Source: a virus. From it: a stretch of 40,450 nt of DNA. The notes beneath the pieces were generated by a model, which saw only the letters and a list, made by a program, of their open reading frames with translations, did not search any database and was not told the origin of the DNA. The position numbers and the translations under genes are program-made. Positions 1-7,268 of the stretch are shown here, piece by piece. Each line of letters opens with the position of its first letter. Within the stretch, counting starts at the first letter, position 1. The stretch lies in IMG/VR virus record IMGVR_UViG_3300025849_000079, positions 1 to 40,450 of that record; one strand, 5' to 3'.

Positions 1-2329
1 TGTTCAGTGGATATGACACCACGTTTTCCTGTAATGGGTTTGGTCGTTTGAGATAACAGAATTTAATCTTGTCACCATTCTTGACCAGTTCGAACCTCTT
101 ACCCAGACCCTGCTTCTTGACTTGTTTATTAAACAAGAGTGCACCACGAACATGGATCGGGGTACCCTTACTGTAGACGGTCTTGGTGTTGTGCCACTTG
201 GTTATGTTGGTGACACCACGAGGGAATGAAATATCTTCGGGGGGCATTTTCTTGAATGCTTTCTTGAAGTCGGCAATGTGTGCTTGGGTAGCAGTCTCAT
301 CTGAGTTGATGATAATACCGAACGTTTCCTTGAATGCATTACGGACAACCTGCGGTGTACTAGATTTGATTGCTTCGATACCCATCATCTTTAACTTGGG
401 GGTCTTGTACTGGACACCCTCGTTGTTGTGGACGTTGAGAATGTATCTCTTCTTGGCAGTCCAGATCCCACGAGAGGCAATCACCTCACGTCCCATCTCC
501 ATACGGTTATCATATGCACCAGTGACTTTTGCCATAGTATCGTATGACTTTACCAGAAGTTTCTCGAAGTGGTCTGCACAGATCTTGTCAAGAAACTTAA
601 CTGGATCTTTGGGGTTGAACTGGTCAACCAGTGCACCCATTCGAATGTAAACGGAGTCAGTGTCAATCGCAACAACGTAGTCTTCGTCAGTCTTGAGAAT
701 TGTCTGCATCTCATCATTGACGGCACGTTCTGCCCACTTGATTGCCAACTGACCCGCAAGGGTGATACTCTCTGCCACACGTTGATCAAAGTAACGGAAG
801 TACTTGTTACCTAGTGCACCATAGAGGGAGTTCATAAGAATCTTGATTGCCATCTGCTGATTGTTCAACGAGGTGATCTTGTACTCAAGTTCTTTAGTAG
901 GATTGTTTTGGTTCTCTTGCTCCAGACGTAGCATCTCATTCTTCACAAGTCTACGTTCTGAGTAATACTTCTTAATGATCGTGGGAATAACACCCTCACG
1001 TGCGTGTGTGAATCTTACACCAGTAGGTGCGACAGAGTAACCGTCTTCACTGATAGTGGCAGATCCATCAAGAAACTTATCAACACTCACGTTGTTAACG
1101 AACCCGTCCATGACAGTTTCGGGTGACATGTTGTATTGTACAATGATGTTAGGATACAGGGAGTTCAAGTCGAACGAGGTAACCCAGTCATGAGATCCAA
1201 CCTGTGGTTCTTTAACGTAACCGCCTGGATATGGAGTCTTGGGTTTCTCTACCTTGGGTGGTACCGCAACCTTCTGCTTACATAGCAAACGGTAGATGAT
1301 AGCATCCCAGATAGCAGTCGTACCCAGAGTGTCGGTATAGTTCACACCACCACGGTATGCCATGGTAAGCACCAGAGTAATTAGATCTAACTTCTCATCG
1401 ATCTTGTGAACCAACTCCACGTCCTTGATGTTGTAGTCAATAAACTTCTGGTAGTCTTCCTTGTACAGAGTGAACAGGTTGCCATGCTCTTCATACGAGA
1501 GTTTGTTCTCACCAAGTTCTACGTGGGCAATGTGATCCAGTCTGTAGGATGCTTGTAGGTTGTAGGTAAACTTCTTGTAGACTTCAAGGTAGTCAAGTAC
1601 CTCGATGCCTTCGATGTTATAGAACTGGTTCTGCTTACCATTCATAAGTAGGGTGCGTTCTTTGACGTTGCCCCACGGAGACCATTGCTTGACACGTTGG
1701 TCACCAAGGATCTTGAGAGTCCTGTTGATTAGGTATGGCATATCGAAGAACCGTACGTTCCAACCAGTGATTACATCTGGAGAGTGATGTCTCCAGTGCT
1801 CAAGGAATTTAGATAGTAGGTCATGCTCAGAATCACACTGCACAAACAATACATCGTCACGAGAATTCTCGTAGTGCTCCAGACCCCAGACACGGTAGAT
1901 GCCATCGTTCTGTCGTAGACAAATACTAATGACAGGATACTCTGCTTTGTCTGGTTCGGGGAATCCGTCCTCTGACTCAACCTCAATATCAAGATTGTTT
2001 ACACGGATCAGAGATCTGTCGAACTTGATGTCATTGGGGTATTGCTCTTGGATGTACTGTGCAATGTAGTTGGTGTTACCGTAGATAGACATGTTGCTCA
2101 CATGTTCGTATCTTTTGTAGAAGTCGGTTGCCTCCTTCATGTTCTCGAAGGGGATTGCTTCTACCTTGTTGCCATCCAGAGTAGACCATGACATAGAGGA
2201 TCCACCAACTTTAGATGGGATGAATAGGGTAGGTTCAAACGGAACTTTGCGTTGGGCAGGTTGCCCGTTCTGGTATCCACGTACCAGTAGGTTGTTTCCA
2301 TAACGAGAAACGTTGGTGTAAAAATCCAT
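1..2329 (-). CDS. 43: DNA polymerase gp43 (family B), 3' end cut by window edge
   Basis: This is the replicative DNA polymerase of the phage, with an N-terminal 3'-5' proofreading exonuclease and a C-terminal polymerase domain. I translated it by hand from the ATG at 2329 and it stays open to base 1, giving 776 residues. Exo I shows as NNLDIEVE, with D114 and E116 close to T4 D112 and E114. Polymerase motif A is FDLNSLYPNI near residue 390, motif B is NSLYGALGN near 500, and motif C is the catalytic IDTDSVY near 555. Compared with T4 gp43 (898 residues) the spacing before motif C is some 60 residues shorter, so only a few dozen C-terminal residues are likely missing. The start follows an AAGGA ribosome site 5-6 bases upstream, and a perfect early promoter lies just before it. 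Family identity is certain. Confidence 0.97.
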   Translation of the reverse strand, partial: MDFYTNVSRYGNNLLVRGYQNGQPAQRKVPFEPTLFIPSKVGGSSMSWSTLDGNKVEAIPFENMKEATDFYKRYEHVSNMSIYGNTNYIAQYIQEQYPNDIKFDRSLIRVNNLDIEVESEDGFPEPDKAEYPVISICLRQNDGIYRVWGLEHYENSRDDVLFVQCDSEHDLLSKFLEHWRHHSPDVITGWNVRFFDMPYLINRTLKILGDQRVKQWSPWGNVKERTLLMNGKQNQFYNIEGIEVLDYLEVYKKFTYNLQASYRLDHIAHVELGENKLSYEEHGNLFTLYKEDYQKFIDYNIKDVELVHKIDEKLDLITLVLTMAYRGGVNYTDTLGTTAIWDAIIYRLLCKQKVAVPPKVEKPKTPYPGGYVKEPQVGSHDWVTSFDLNSLYPNIIVQYNMSPETVMDGFVNNVSVDKFLDGSATISEDGYSVAPTGVRFTHAREGVIPTIIKKYYSERRLVKNEMLRLEQENQNNPTKELEYKITSLNNQQMAIKILMNSLYGALGNKYFRYFDQRVAESITLAGQLAIKWAERAVNDEMQTILKTDEDYVVAIDTDSVYIRMGALVDQFNPKDPVKFLDKICADHFEKLLVKSYDTMAKVTGAYDNRMEMGREVIASRGIWTAKKRYILNVHNNEGVQYKTPKLKMMGIEAIKSSTPQVVRNAFKETFGIIINSDETATQAHIADFKKAFKKMPPEDISFPRGVTNITKWHNTKTVYSKGTPIHVRGALLFNKQVKKQGLGKRFELVKNGDKIKFCYLKRPNPLQENVVSYPLN

Positions 2330-2352
2330 AAGTAATCCTTCAATAATGTTTC

Positions 2353-2381
2353 ATTATAACAAATAGGTGGGGCAATGTCAA
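2353..2381 (-). promoter_or_regulatory. Early sigma70-type promoter for gene 43
   Basis: On the minus strand TTGACA (2381-2376), a 17-base spacer and TATAAT (2358-2353) match the bacterial housekeeping consensus exactly. The transcript would start near 2346, about 17 bases before the gene 43 ATG. The TGA stop of the upstream methyltransferase (2380-2378) lies inside the -35 box. Confidence 0.85.
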
Positions 2382-3628
2382 GGTTTTATTACGTATATTG
2401 GTTCGATAAAGTTTAACTTCTTATCGTCCTCTACTCTGTAGTGATCTGACATGTCACTTGAATTTGGTCTCTTGGATATCATCATACCTACAACATAGTC
2501 TATGCCATATCGGTCTATGATATCTTTCTCAATATAATTACGTTTACCATTAACCACAGGGTCAACAATATTAATCATAACTTTCTTGCAGTGCTTCTTC
2601 ATAGCATCCATAACAGGATAGAAGAATGTGTCTCTCCACTGGTCGTACTGGTTGTATCTTTTCCAAGACTGATCGTCTTCGGATGCAGATCCTTCTGCAT
2701 ACTTCTCGATTCCAAAATAAGGGGGTGAAGTAAACATTAGATCATATTGACCGTCACATATATTATCCCAGTCCATATCTTCGGCAGGTTTGTTATATAT
2801 GCGTACCCTCTTAGATCCAGTCACCTCGAACCAATCACCATGATCGGTGAAGGTAGTTTCTACAGGAAACAATGGTGACTGCAATAACTCTTCGTATGCA
2901 ACACACTGCTTCTTGTATAACTCATATGATTCGGTGTTGGGATCACATCCAAGATACTCTGAGGTATTATTAGATGTATAGAAACCCGCAAGTCTGTCAC
3001 CCCATCCACAAGAGATGTCGATTACTTTCCTCGCACCTTCGGTCTCGTATATAGTTTTAGCAACAGATGGTTTGAACTGTGTAGCAACATATCCAGAGAG
3101 TCTGAACATAGCACGATACTTTTGCTCATCAATCGGAGAGGTTTCTCCTTTGAACTCACGGAACAGATACAACATCATAGAATGAAATCTTGAAGAGTAT
3201 GGATTGTCCCATGCATATTGAGATGATGCGGCGGTAGCATGACCACAAGTGTAACGATTATCACAGTGGAAATGATTACTCACATCATTGAAGTTATGAC
3301 CGCATGACATAGCATACTTAACTTCTACCTTCTCATCAAACTTATTACGTACAGTAGTAGGATCCAGATTCTTCTTGAGATTGGACTTGCTGTTACTGTT
3401 TAATAGTTTATTGAATGAGTCCGACATCTCATTTATAGTCGGTCTCTTGATAGGTAATGGGGGTTTGTGATTATTGACATAATCCTTCACCTGCTCCATA
3501 AACCAAACTGATCCAGTATGCTGATCATCTGGATGTGTATTACGTGCACGTATGTCCTGCCATTCCTTATGAGTGAACATAGGAACTTTGTATGGATTGT
3601 TACAGTAATCTATAATATTATCTTTCAT
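2378..3628 (-). CDS. DNA methyltransferase, TSPPY type
   Basis: This protein of about 416 residues is a probable S-adenosylmethionine-dependent DNA amino-methyltransferase. The SAM-binding motif I reads DISCGWGDR near residue 200 and the catalytic motif IV reads TSPPYF near 298. SPPY is usual for N4-cytosine enzymes, while N6-adenine enzymes normally have DPPY or NPPY. Motif I precedes motif IV. A His/Cys-rich stretch (residues about 105-132, with two CGH triplets) could bind metal. The longest reading frame begins at an ATG at 3637, but that ATG lies in the -10 box of the promoter; the next in-frame ATG at 3628 sits almost exactly at the expected transcription start, so I choose 3628 and suspect a leaderless message. 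No restriction partner is visible. It may modify phage DNA against host nucleases. Target base and site are unknown. Confidence 0.8.
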   Translation of the reverse strand: MKDNIIDYCNNPYKVPMFTHKEWQDIRARNTHPDDQHTGSVWFMEQVKDYVNNHKPPLPIKRPTINEMSDSFNKLLNSNSKSNLKKNLDPTTVRNKFDEKVEVKYAMSCGHNFNDVSNHFHCDNRYTCGHATAASSQYAWDNPYSSRFHSMMLYLFREFKGETSPIDEQKYRAMFRLSGYVATQFKPSVAKTIYETEGARKVIDISCGWGDRLAGFYTSNNTSEYLGCDPNTESYELYKKQCVAYEELLQSPLFPVETTFTDHGDWFEVTGSKRVRIYNKPAEDMDWDNICDGQYDLMFTSPPYFGIEKYAEGSASEDDQSWKRYNQYDQWRDTFFYPVMDAMKKHCKKVMINIVDPVVNGKRNYIEKDIIDRYGIDYVVGMMISKRPNSSDMSDHYRVEDDKKLNFIEPIYVIKP

Positions 3629-3635
3629 GGTGACC

Positions 3636-3664
3636 ATTATAACAGGTTAGACAGTAAATGTCAA
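3636..3664 (-). promoter_or_regulatory. Early sigma70-type promoter for the methyltransferase
   Basis: TTGACA (3664-3659), 17 bases, TATAAT (3641-3636) on the minus strand. The stop codon of the upstream glycosyltransferase-like gene (3663-3661) is embedded in the -35 box. The predicted start of RNA is at 3629-3630, immediately at the ATG at 3628. Confidence 0.85.
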
Positions 3665-4470
3665 GGGACAATATGAAATAATTTATGTCTCGTCCAAGGT
3701 TCATTTTGTTGCTCATCACTATATGAATGATGGTTTTGAGTCACCTTCAATTGTTTTGACATTACTTGGGTTGTTGGTGTATACCATTCATTCTTTTCTC
3801 TATATGGATCATATTCATTGAATGGTTTTCGTACATCCCAACCAAGATGTAGAGTGTCACAATGGTGCCACGGATGTACCGCAGTTACTTCCCTTCCCCT
3901 ATACTTTATTTCTTCGAGTTGTAGATATCTTGTAGTATATGTCTGAAACAATCTATTGAGAACACAGTAGGGCCCACAGTTGATTGGGAAGTCTCGTTCT
4001 GATAACAACTCATATTGATATTGGGCGGTCTGTTTTTCAAATCCATAACACCCCATAAACAATCCAATGTTTAAATACAGGACATCCATCTCAATAAGTT
4101 TCTTGAAGTATTCGATGTCACCACCATTATACCAAGTGTCGTGTTCGAGTACAAGGAACATCTCATCCGTCTCGGATTGCATACGCATAAGTTCCCAGTG
4201 AGAACACATACCTGCCATCTCTGTTAGAGAATGCATGGGGATGTCTTTACCACCAAAGATTTTTGAATCTCCTTTCATCAAAGACTTTTCCCAGACGTAT
4301 CTGTTCTTATGTTCTTCGAATTCGGGGGAGTCTGGTGTTATAGCATCGAACGTACGTATCTCAAGGATACCTGCGTCTGTTAAAGGTTTGAAGGATTCAC
4401 GAGATAACTGTGCGTATTCTTCAGAGACTGGATCGTCTTTTATTATAATTTGATAAGCAATCATACTCAT
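3661..4470 (-). CDS. Glycosyltransferase-like protein
   Basis: This 269-residue protein resembles nucleotide-sugar glycosyltransferases of the A-type fold. The N-terminus (AYQIIIKDDPVSEEYA) looks like the first strand and loop of a GT25-like enzyme, and the segment FLVLEHDTWY near residue 105 has the acidic pattern and position of the metal-binding DxD-type motif. Other features are a conserved-looking Cys-Gly-Pro-Tyr turn and a His-rich C-terminal half (AVHPWHHCDTLH). There is no signal peptide or membrane span. It follows a tiny membrane protein and a 9-bp hairpin. An AGGATA ribosome site precedes ATG 4470; a second in-frame ATG at 4464 is possible. It could decorate phage DNA, virion protein or host surface. 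The family assignment rests on motif pattern only, so treat the substrate as unknown. Confidence 0.5.
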   Translation of the reverse strand: MSMIAYQIIIKDDPVSEEYAQLSRESFKPLTDAGILEIRTFDAITPDSPEFEEHKNRYVWEKSLMKGDSKIFGGKDIPMHSLTEMAGMCSHWELMRMQSETDEMFLVLEHDTWYNGGDIEYFKKLIEMDVLYLNIGLFMGCYGFEKQTAQYQYELLSERDFPINCGPYCVLNRLFQTYTTRYLQLEEIKYRGREVTAVHPWHHCDTLHLGWDVRKPFNEYDPYREKNEWYTPTTQVMSKQLKVTQNHHSYSDEQQNEPWTRHKLFHIVP

Positions 4471-4485
4471 TATATATCCTATAGA

Positions 4486-4509
4486 TTAGAGGGACTTGCA
4501 TCCCTCTAA
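4486..4509 (-). other. Stable intergenic hairpin
   Basis: A perfect 9-bp inverted repeat, ttagaggga (4486-4494) and tccctctaa (4501-4509), with a 6-base loop lies between the stop of the 37-residue gene and the ribosome site of the glycosyltransferase-like gene. No U-run follows on either strand, so it is more likely an RNA processing or stability element than a classical terminator. Confidence 0.6.
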
Positions 4510-4518
4510 ACTTGTCAA

Positions 4519-4632
4519 TTAGACCAGTGGTGCTATAGCAATTGCCATGGTAAACATAGTAACAACTAGTAACATCACACTCCCAACTGACTCACTTCGA
4601 CTGAAGCGTTTTACAGTTTTGCTTGGGTTCAT
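4519..4632 (-). CDS. Mini membrane protein, 37 residues
   Basis: This short open frame has a strong GGAGGA ribosome site seven bases before the ATG. The first 15 residues are polar and basic (MNPSKTVKRFSRSES), followed by a single hydrophobic segment of about 20 residues rich in Val, Met, Ala and Ile that ends in PLV. The charge pattern suggests a single-pass inner-membrane protein with its N-terminus in the cytoplasm. It lies 19 bases downstream of hsp20, and a 9-bp inverted repeat spanning the hsp20 stop ends right at the ribosome site. Function is not recognised. Size and topology would also fit a holin-accessory, superinfection or membrane-remodelling peptide, but nothing in the sequence decides. 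Confidence 0.65.
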   Translation of the reverse strand: MNPSKTVKRFSRSESVGSVMLLVVTMFTMAIAIAPLV

Positions 4633-4641
4633 GATTTTCCT

Positions 4642-4675
4642 CCACGAAAATTTATGAAATACTTATTTTTCGTGG
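4642..4675 (-). other. Inverted repeat over the hsp20 stop codon
   Basis: ccacgaaaa (4642-4650) and ttttcgtgg (4667-4675) form a perfect 9-bp stem with a 16-base loop that holds the hsp20 stop codon. The 3' arm in the message ends within the GGAGGA ribosome site of the 37-residue gene. It could couple translation of the two genes or reduce read-through. Both are inference. Confidence 0.5.
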
Positions 4676-5053
4676 TCGCTTCTCATCTGGCACGACAACC
4701 TTCAGACTGACTGACAGGATGCCATCGACATGTGAAGCACCGTTTACTTCTACGTACTCGGATAGTCGGAATTGTCGTTTGAACTGTTTTTGTGAGATTC
4801 CTTGATGGACATATTCCCTATCACGTTTCTCATGTTTTCCAGAAACCGACAAGGTTCTTTCTTTCTGTTCAATTTCTATTTCGTCCTTCGTAAACCCAGA
4901 CACAGCAAGTTCGATGAGGAATTCTCCCTCTGCGACCTTTACTATATTATGGGGTGGGTAGTTGTCGTGAGAACTCCTACCGATGAAGTCCAGTTCGTTT
5001 AGTAGATGTTCAAAACCTACAAAAGTTTGTGGTGGAAATAAAGTTTTAGTCAT
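4652..5053 (-). CDS. hsp20: Small heat shock protein, Hsp20/alpha-crystallin family
   Basis: This 133-residue ATP-independent chaperone holds unfolding proteins in a refoldable state. The alpha-crystallin domain runs from about residue 35 to the C-terminus: NIVKVAEGEFLIELAVSGFTKDEIEIE, then LSVSGKHEK, then the late-domain ILSVSLKVVVPDE stretch with the conserved G-x-L-type core. The C-terminal tail RPRKISIS carries the I-x-I motif used for oligomer contacts. Length matches IbpA-like proteins. hsp20 is common in cyanophages and other marine T4-like phages and is thought to help virion assembly or host protein stability. The promoter is of the late class (TATAAATA at 5122-5115), and the leader holds a ROSE-like thermometer hairpin that pairs with the AGGAG ribosome site. 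The ATG at 5053 follows AGGAG by six bases. Confidence 0.95.
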   Translation of the reverse strand: MTKTLFPPQTFVGFEHLLNELDFIGRSSHDNYPPHNIVKVAEGEFLIELAVSGFTKDEIEIEQKERTLSVSGKHEKRDREYVHQGISQKQFKRQFRLSEYVEVNGASHVDGILSVSLKVVVPDEKRPRKISIS

Positions 5054-5109
5054 AGTTTTCTCCTATTAAATAGCAAGTTAAATGGATACCCGACCTATTC
5101 GGCATATCC
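5054..5109 (-). ncRNA. ROSE-like RNA thermometer in hsp20 leader
   Basis: The predicted 56-base leader has two hairpins. The first (5109-5084) begins at the likely 5' end: GGATA pairs with TATCC and CCGA with TCGG around a short loop. The second (5076-5060) pairs TTGCTAT with ATAGGAG across a TTA loop, leaving one G opposite G. The sequence UUGCU opposite AGGA is the signature (UYGCU) of ROSE elements, which mask the ribosome site of small heat-shock genes in proteobacteria and melt on warming. Sequence and pairing are seen; thermal control is inferred. Confidence 0.6.
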
Positions 5110-5114
5110 GACTG

Positions 5115-5122
5115 TATTTATA
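5115..5122 (-). promoter_or_regulatory. Late promoter of hsp20
   Basis: TATAAATA on the minus strand matches the T4 late consensus recognised by gp55, which is encoded in this window. Transcription would begin near 5109, the first base of the leader hairpin. Confidence 0.75.
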
Positions 5123-5150
5123 CAAATTAGAATCTTAAAAACAAACTAAT

Positions 5151-5681
5151 TTAAAAATAAATACTTGGATCTGGATCCCCTTCGACCCCGAAGGAAAAAC
5201 TGACCCGACTGTCGTGGGGTATCACTTGATGGTGAGTCCCACGAGGCAACCATACATAGTCGCCTGGATTGAACCAGAATGGTTCATCGTTATTATGACC
5301 TTCCACTCGCATTTCAACGGATGCCAGAACTTGTACTAAAAACACGTCCATGGTATCACAATGCCAAGGGTAAGAGTCAGAATTCTTTCCAATGCCAGTA
5401 AAGGCAATGTTTGTAATTTTGTTTCCGTGCAGGGAAAATACATCCTGCATCTCTTGCTCGATATCACGAGCAAACTGTGGAGCAGACGGTCTATTATGAA
5501 AACAGTTAAGACCTATCCTAAATTTTTTACTGTTGGAATCAACCAACTCATCGGGATGAGTGTTGAGTAAATCTATATGCTTATTCCAGTCATATACATC
5601 TTTTACCTCAAGGGGGAGTTTACCAAAGAAAGGTTTCTTCTCTGATATCTCTTCATCTTTATTATCAAATATACCAAACAT
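5151..5681 (-). CDS. Cupin/JmjC-like Fe(II) oxygenase-type protein
   Basis: This 176-residue protein has a C-terminal double-stranded beta-helix with the pattern of iron/2-oxoglutarate enzymes. WHCD near residue 120 gives the HxD pair, followed by VFLVQVLASVEMRVEG, then PGDYVWLPRGTHHQV with a further His near 158, and a closing RVSFSFG strand. The N-terminal third (FGIFDNKDEEISEKKPF) is charged. I choose the ATG at 5681 because the preceding gene ends at 5684, only two bases away; the frame can be extended to a TTG at 5717 but that would overlap the upstream gene. It may hydroxylate protein or cell-wall material, as JmjC-like cupins do, but the substrate is unknown. It differs from the two HxN oxygenase-like proteins elsewhere in the window by keeping HxD. 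Confidence 0.7.
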   Translation of the reverse strand: MFGIFDNKDEEISEKKPFFGKLPLEVKDVYDWNKHIDLLNTHPDELVDSNSKKFRIGLNCFHNRPSAPQFARDIEQEMQDVFSLHGNKITNIAFTGIGKNSDSYPWHCDTMDVFLVQVLASVEMRVEGHNNDEPFWFNPGDYVWLPRGTHHQVIPHDSRVSFSFGVEGDPDPSIYF

Positions 5682-5683
5682 AT

Positions 5684-5848
5684 TTACTGAACCCAACAAA
5701 CAGGATAGACACACCAATAAGGATTAAAGACACCTAACATCCATGCAATAAGGATCCATAACGGAACCTTTACCCAGAGTTTATTCTTAGACCATTCTCT
5801 AAACTTAATAGCATAAGGTGCTAACTTTTCAAATATCCACTGACTCAT
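5684..5848 (-). CDS. Tryptophan-rich mini membrane protein, 54 residues
   Basis: The frame starts with ATG overlapping the regA stop as ATGA and ends in TAA two bases before the cupin gene, so it is placed as an ordinary operon gene. The N-terminal half is basic and amphipathic (MSQWIFEKLAPYAIKFREWS). A hydrophobic segment (VPLWILIAWMLGVF) follows, then an aromatic tail with two Cys (PYWCVYPVCW). Seven of 54 residues are Trp, which is extreme. It is probably an inner-membrane or membrane-surface protein. I do not recognise a family. Confidence 0.65.
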   Translation of the reverse strand: MSQWIFEKLAPYAIKFREWSKNKLWVKVPLWILIAWMLGVFNPYWCVYPVCWVQ

Positions 5849-6255
5849 TTATTACCTATATTATATTTAGGACATAGTTCCCATTGATCTTTATCTTTGA
5901 AACCAATGATCTTGATAGTCCTCATAGGTGCACACTCTTTTGCAACTTCTTTATTCTGGATCTCCACGAGTCCCCAGTCTTGTAGTAGTGTTGCGATTGT
6001 GTTCCTACGTTGTACATCACCGTCTTCGAGATTAGACTTCTTACCGTCTAACATGAAGAGTTCTTTGAAGTGTACAATGAAGTATCGACCTTGCTTGTGT
6101 AGAATATGACAAGACTGAAATAGTTTGTTGTCACGTCTACTGGCAATACCAATACGAGTTAATGTTTCTTTTACTTTGAGGAAGTCATCTGGTTCTGCGA
6201 GAGTAACCTCAAGCATCAACCCCGAATTCCATTCCACGATATTATTTTCTTCCAC
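5845..6255 (-). CDS. regA: RegA translational repressor
   Basis: RegA binds ribosome-binding regions of phage early mRNAs, including 44, 45 and regA in T4, and switches off their translation. The 136-residue protein aligns with T4 RegA over its length: EVTLAEPDDFLKVKETLTRIGIA, then QSCHILHKQGRYFIVHFKELFMLDG, then IATLLQDWGLVEI and the closing ELCPKYNIGNK. The RNA-contact helix and loop segments are conserved. There are about 10 extra N-terminal residues compared with T4 (122 residues). It overlaps the end of gene 62 by 14 bases and its TGA overlaps the next ATG. As in T4, regA sits directly downstream of 62, which fits autogenous control of the replisome operon. Confidence 0.96.
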   Translation of the reverse strand: MEENNIVEWNSGLMLEVTLAEPDDFLKVKETLTRIGIASRRDNKLFQSCHILHKQGRYFIVHFKELFMLDGKKSNLEDGDVQRRNTIATLLQDWGLVEIQNKEVAKECAPMRTIKIIGFKDKDQWELCPKYNIGNK

Positions 6256-6643
6256 CTTTATCCACCTTATTAATTATTATGTTAAGTTGATCAGTGGAGA
6301 GTAGTGGCATAACTTGGCGTGCTTTATCCATGCTGTAACCATAATACTCTTTCACTTTCTCAATATTATTTTCCAAATCAGATTTAATCCATTTAGAGAA
6401 ACGTTTTCGTTTCCTAACTATATTTATAAGAAAATGATATTGTAACTTAGCATCAAGGTGGTGATACCGATTCATCTCATTTGCGATTGCAACAGTATCG
6501 GGGAAGTAAGAAAGACTTCTGTTTGTAACAAATGGTACATACATCTTTTCGTGTTCGGGTAACTCCATGATATTCTTCTTAGTATCATTGATACTCTTGA
6601 GGAAATCAAAAGGGGATAAAGTCGTCTTGTTTGCACCAACCAT
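6242..6643 (-). CDS. 62: Clamp loader small subunit gp62
   Basis: gp62 forms the 4:1 clamp loader with gp44 and helps load clamp gp45 onto primer-template DNA. This 133-residue protein is shorter than T4 gp62 (187) but has the pattern of marine phage gp62: SPFDFLKSIN near the N-terminus, VPFVTNRSLSYFPDTVAIANEMN, and RKRKRFSKWIK near residue 80, equivalent to the RGKRYGKWAK of T4. Its place directly upstream of regA also supports the call. The ATG at 6643 has AGGA eight bases before it and overlaps the sulfotransferase by 38 bases. The separation from gene 44 by three inserted genes is unusual, since 44 and 62 are adjacent and translationally coupled in T4. Confidence 0.88.
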   Translation of the reverse strand: MVGANKTTLSPFDFLKSINDTKKNIMELPEHEKMYVPFVTNRSLSYFPDTVAIANEMNRYHHLDAKLQYHFLINIVRKRKRFSKWIKSDLENNIEKVKEYYGYSMDKARQVMPLLSTDQLNIIINKVDKGGRK

Positions 6644-7268
6644 TGATGTAGTCCTTTAAATAAAAATTACGAAGTTTAGTCATATGTTCGGGGTCAATCG
6701 CACCGTTGTATAACTTCAATTTGGTCTTGTTCTCATGTAGACTTATTAAGTCGTCTCTGTCAGTCTCAGTTGCATCTTGTAGGAATGCAAGTAAATTGGG
6801 TAACTCGTCAATATGATAGACCATATCATAATCTTGAGGTAGTCCCATATAGTAGGTTTGAGTATAGAAGTGGTTGTCTCTATACTTACCTTGTTCTAGA
6901 TCATCAATCACTTGATCTAACTCTAAAGCAATATCGGGAAGAAACTTACCCATCTTGATATAGTATGCTCGTGAGTCCATGATAAACTCACACGCAGACT
7001 TGAACCTATCAATCGGATCACGCCTTACTGCAATACGATAAGAACCCTTGCGGAAAGGTATGTCGAACATATCACATTTCTTTGATACGTTTATGATCCT
7101 TTCGGTAAGGGGTTCAGCCAAACGATGACCACAGACCCTTCGGTATGCTTCCTTTAGAGTAGACATTCCATTCTTGGGACACATACGCACATCAATATTA
7201 TTAGGAAAGTATAGGATATTATCCTCTCGCCCAATCTCAATACTGCCGTTCATATTCTTAGTAGTCAT
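6606..7268 (-). CDS. Sulfotransferase-family protein
   Basis: This 220-residue protein has the two PAPS-binding signatures of the carbohydrate (Sulfotransfer_2) group. The 5'-phosphosulfate loop reads CPKNGMSTLKEAY at residues about 29-41 and the 3'-phosphate motif reads RIAVRRDPIDRFKSAC at about 78-93, with the expected R-D-P-x-x-R-x-x-S pattern. Such enzymes transfer sulfate from PAPS to sugar hydroxyls. The ATG overlaps the dCMP deaminase stop (ATGA), so it is a coupled operon gene between cd and 62. There is no signal peptide, so it would act in the host cytoplasm. A sugar on phage DNA, on host lipopolysaccharide precursors or on virion glycans made with the nearby glycosyltransferases could be the acceptor; that is inference. 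Confidence 0.75.
   Translation of the reverse strand: MTTKNMNGSIEIGREDNILYFPNNIDVRMCPKNGMSTLKEAYRRVCGHRLAEPLTERIINVSKKCDMFDIPFRKGSYRIAVRRDPIDRFKSACEFIMDSRAYYIKMGKFLPDIALELDQVIDDLEQGKYRDNHFYTQTYYMGLPQDYDMVYHIDELPNLLAFLQDATETDRDDLISLHENKTKLKLYNGAIDPEHMTKLRNFYLKDYINGWCKQDDFIPF

Noticed and set aside
4486-4509. Hairpin before the glycosyltransferase-like gene as a terminator
   Set aside because: The stem is good but no T-run follows on either strand, so it is kept only as a hairpin.
6421-6428. TATAAATA match on the minus strand inside gene 62
   Set aside because: An eight-base AT-rich motif is expected a few times by chance in 40 kb; this one is within coding sequence with no other support, so it is not listed as a late promoter.
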